From the NCBI GenBank assembly GCA_016199015.1, contig JACQHN010000571.1, positions 1-6,917 of the forward strand: DNA of 6,917 bases, given 5' to 3'. The stretch is from Nitrospira defluvii (GTDB lineage: Bacteria > Nitrospirota > Nitrospiria > Nitrospirales > Nitrospiraceae). Under the pieces are notes generated by a model. The model ran no database searches, had not been told where the DNA came from, and was given only the letters and a program-made list of their open reading frames with translations. Shown piece by piece: positions 6,067 to 6,917 of the stretch. The position numbers were made by a program, and so were the translations under genes. The first letter of the stretch is position 1. Each line of letters begins with the position of its first letter.

Positions 6067-6579
6067 TCAACGCGCAGAACTTGATCCGCCGGCCAGCTTC
6101 CCCTCGACCGATGCAGAATCAGGTTGATAGGCGTCGCTTTCTTCGACTTCCAACATGCGCTCGAACGAGCGCAAGGTCGACCGGAATCGCTCCACCATCA
6201 TCAGACGTTGTTTCTGCAAGTCCGAGAGACCGCGCTGCATATCAGCCAGGCTCACCCGGGCCTGTCGAATAATTTCGCTCGCCTTCAGCTCGGCTTCTTT
6301 CACGATCAAGTCGGATTCCCGCTGCGCGGACCGCTTCACATCCTCGGCCAGCGTCTGTGCCGATACTAACGTATTCGAGAGGGTCGTCTCCGTACGTCGC
6401 AGATCAGCGACCTGCTGCTCCGTGATGGCCAGCTTGTCACGCAGGGCACTGTTGTCTCGATTCAAATTCTCAACGGTCAGTGCCAATTCTTCGAGAAACC
6501 GGTTGACTTCATCCCGATCATAACCTCGGAACTTGACCTGGAAGACCATCTGCTGAATGTCGATGGGAGTGATTTTCAT
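6067..6579 (-). CDS. divIVA: DivIVA-domain coiled-coil protein
   Basis: This is a cytoplasmic scaffold that binds curved membrane at poles and division sites and recruits partners. The 170 residues open with the canonical N-terminal DivIVA domain, TPIDIQQMVFQVKFRGYD then EVNRFLEEL. F17 and R18 fall at the same positions as the membrane-inserting F17/R18 of Bacillus subtilis DivIVA. A long heptad coiled coil follows (about 28-145), including the well-conserved stretch AQTLAEDVKRSAQRESDLI (75-93) that recalls the Bacillus sequence. The tail (146-170) is short, polar and Ser/Gly-rich. ATG 6579 has AGAGG (6590-6586) six bases upstream. It starts 21 bases after the YggT/YlmG stop, so the two form an operon. 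In Gram-positive bacteria YlmG-family and DivIVA genes also lie close together. The family call is firm. A function in polar growth or division in this organism is inference. Confidence 0.93.
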   Translation of the reverse strand: MKITPIDIQQMVFQVKFRGYDRDEVNRFLEELALTVENLNRDNSALRDKLAITEQQVADLRRTETTLSNTLVSAQTLAEDVKRSAQRESDLIVKEAELKASEIIRQARVSLADMQRGLSDLQKQRLMMVERFRSTLRSFERMLEVEESDAYQPDSASVEGKLAGGSSSAR

Positions 6580-6600
6580 ACGAGACCTCTTGCCCGACGG

Positions 6601-6897
6601 TTAATGCATCCGCACGGCGATATCCCGTAACGATTGAACCACGGCATATTGCAAAAAGACAAGAATCAGAATCGCAATCATCGGCGACAGATCCATGCCC
6701 ATGCGCCATCCTACCAGCCGACGGATCGGCGCCAGCACCGGCTCCGTCGCGCGCTCCAAAAATTGCACGATCGGGTTCCACGGATCCGGATTAACCCACG
6801 AAATCAACGCGCGAGCGATGATGACCCACATATACAGCCACAACACCGTATCCAACACCGTGGCAGTCCCCTGCAGCACATTACTCATCACAAACAT
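6601..6897 (-). CDS. YggT/YlmG family membrane protein
   Basis: This is a small inner-membrane protein of 98 residues, the normal size for the single-repeat YggT family. The first hydrophobic segment spans about 12-35. It is followed by the family signature: RALISWVNPDPWNPIVQFL, then TEPVLAPIRRLV. A second segment covers about 71-91 after GMDLSP. The molecular role is not settled. Relatives are linked to cell division and membrane organisation in bacteria and plastids (YlmG). ATG 6897 is chosen because AGGAG (6913-6909) lies 11 bases upstream. ATG 6888, three codons on, is an alternative without a nearby binding site. The start overlaps the stop of the upstream partial frame as TGATG, and divIVA follows after 21 bases, so all three are probably co-transcribed. 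Confidence 0.92.
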   Translation of the reverse strand: MFVMSNVLQGTATVLDTVLWLYMWVIIARALISWVNPDPWNPIVQFLERATEPVLAPIRRLVGWRMGMDLSPMIAILILVFLQYAVVQSLRDIAVRMH

Positions 6898-6917
6898 CAG
6901 CGTCCCAACTCCTGTGA
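6897..6917 (-). CDS. C-terminal tail of an upstream gene, possibly proC (pyrroline-5-carboxylate reductase)
   Basis: The minus strand at the edge reads six codons, SQELGR, then TGA (6899-6897), sharing one base with the YggT start in a TGATG. That arrangement is typical of translationally coupled genes. Many ProC proteins end in a short basic/Glu-Leu-Gly stretch of this kind, and proC often lies next to yggT. Six residues cannot identify a protein, so this is a context-based guess. Confidence 0.3.
   Translation of the reverse strand, partial: SQELGR

Noticed and set aside
1..6917. Defence, mobile or CRISPR-type system
   Set aside because: There are no transposase, integrase, nuclease, toxin or repeat arrays. 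The genes are ordinary envelope and regulatory genes with similar base composition.

Overview
The window is a compact chromosomal segment from a Gram-negative-type bacterium. A type IV pilus inner-membrane protein and its PilS/PilR two-component system sit near a DivIVA/YlmG pair and a single small gene on the opposite strand. The gene style and protein sequences remind me of Nitrospirota (Nitrospira-like). That is an impression from protein similarity, not a demonstrated placement. No mobile element, rRNA, tRNA or CRISPR array is visible, and no stretch above 300 bases lacks a gene.

Layout, right to left because nearly everything is on the minus strand. At the right edge are the last codons of an unidentified gene (possibly proC), overlapping by one base a YggT/YlmG-family membrane protein (6601-6897). 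A DivIVA-family coiled-coil protein (6067-6579) follows 21 bases later. After a 114-base gap comes a cytoplasmic-looking beta-lactamase-fold serine hydrolase (4822-5952). It meets a 106-residue protein of unknown function (4505-4825, the only plus-strand gene) tail to tail with interleaved stop codons. A pair of back-to-back sigma70-like promoters at 4395-4459 drives the small gene rightward and pgsA (phosphatidylglycerophosphate synthase, 3791-4327) leftward. A further 136-161 base leader with a possible promoter precedes pilC (2412-3629), then pilS (510-2318), then pilR, which is cut by the left edge inside its Walker A motif.

How they work together. PilC is the inner-membrane platform on which the PilB/PilT motors act. 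PilS senses a membrane or pilin state and phosphorylates PilR, which with sigma54 controls pilin expression. PgsA makes the precursor of phosphatidylglycerol and cardiolipin. YlmG and DivIVA belong to a cell-division/polar-growth set known from Gram-positive bacteria. The whole window is therefore about the cell envelope and pole, but as neighbouring transcription units rather than one pathway. I do not see convincing evidence for a new defence, mobile or RNA system. The most useful open items are the orphan 106-residue protein with its strong divergent promoter, and the start-site corrections for pgsA, pilC and the small gene.
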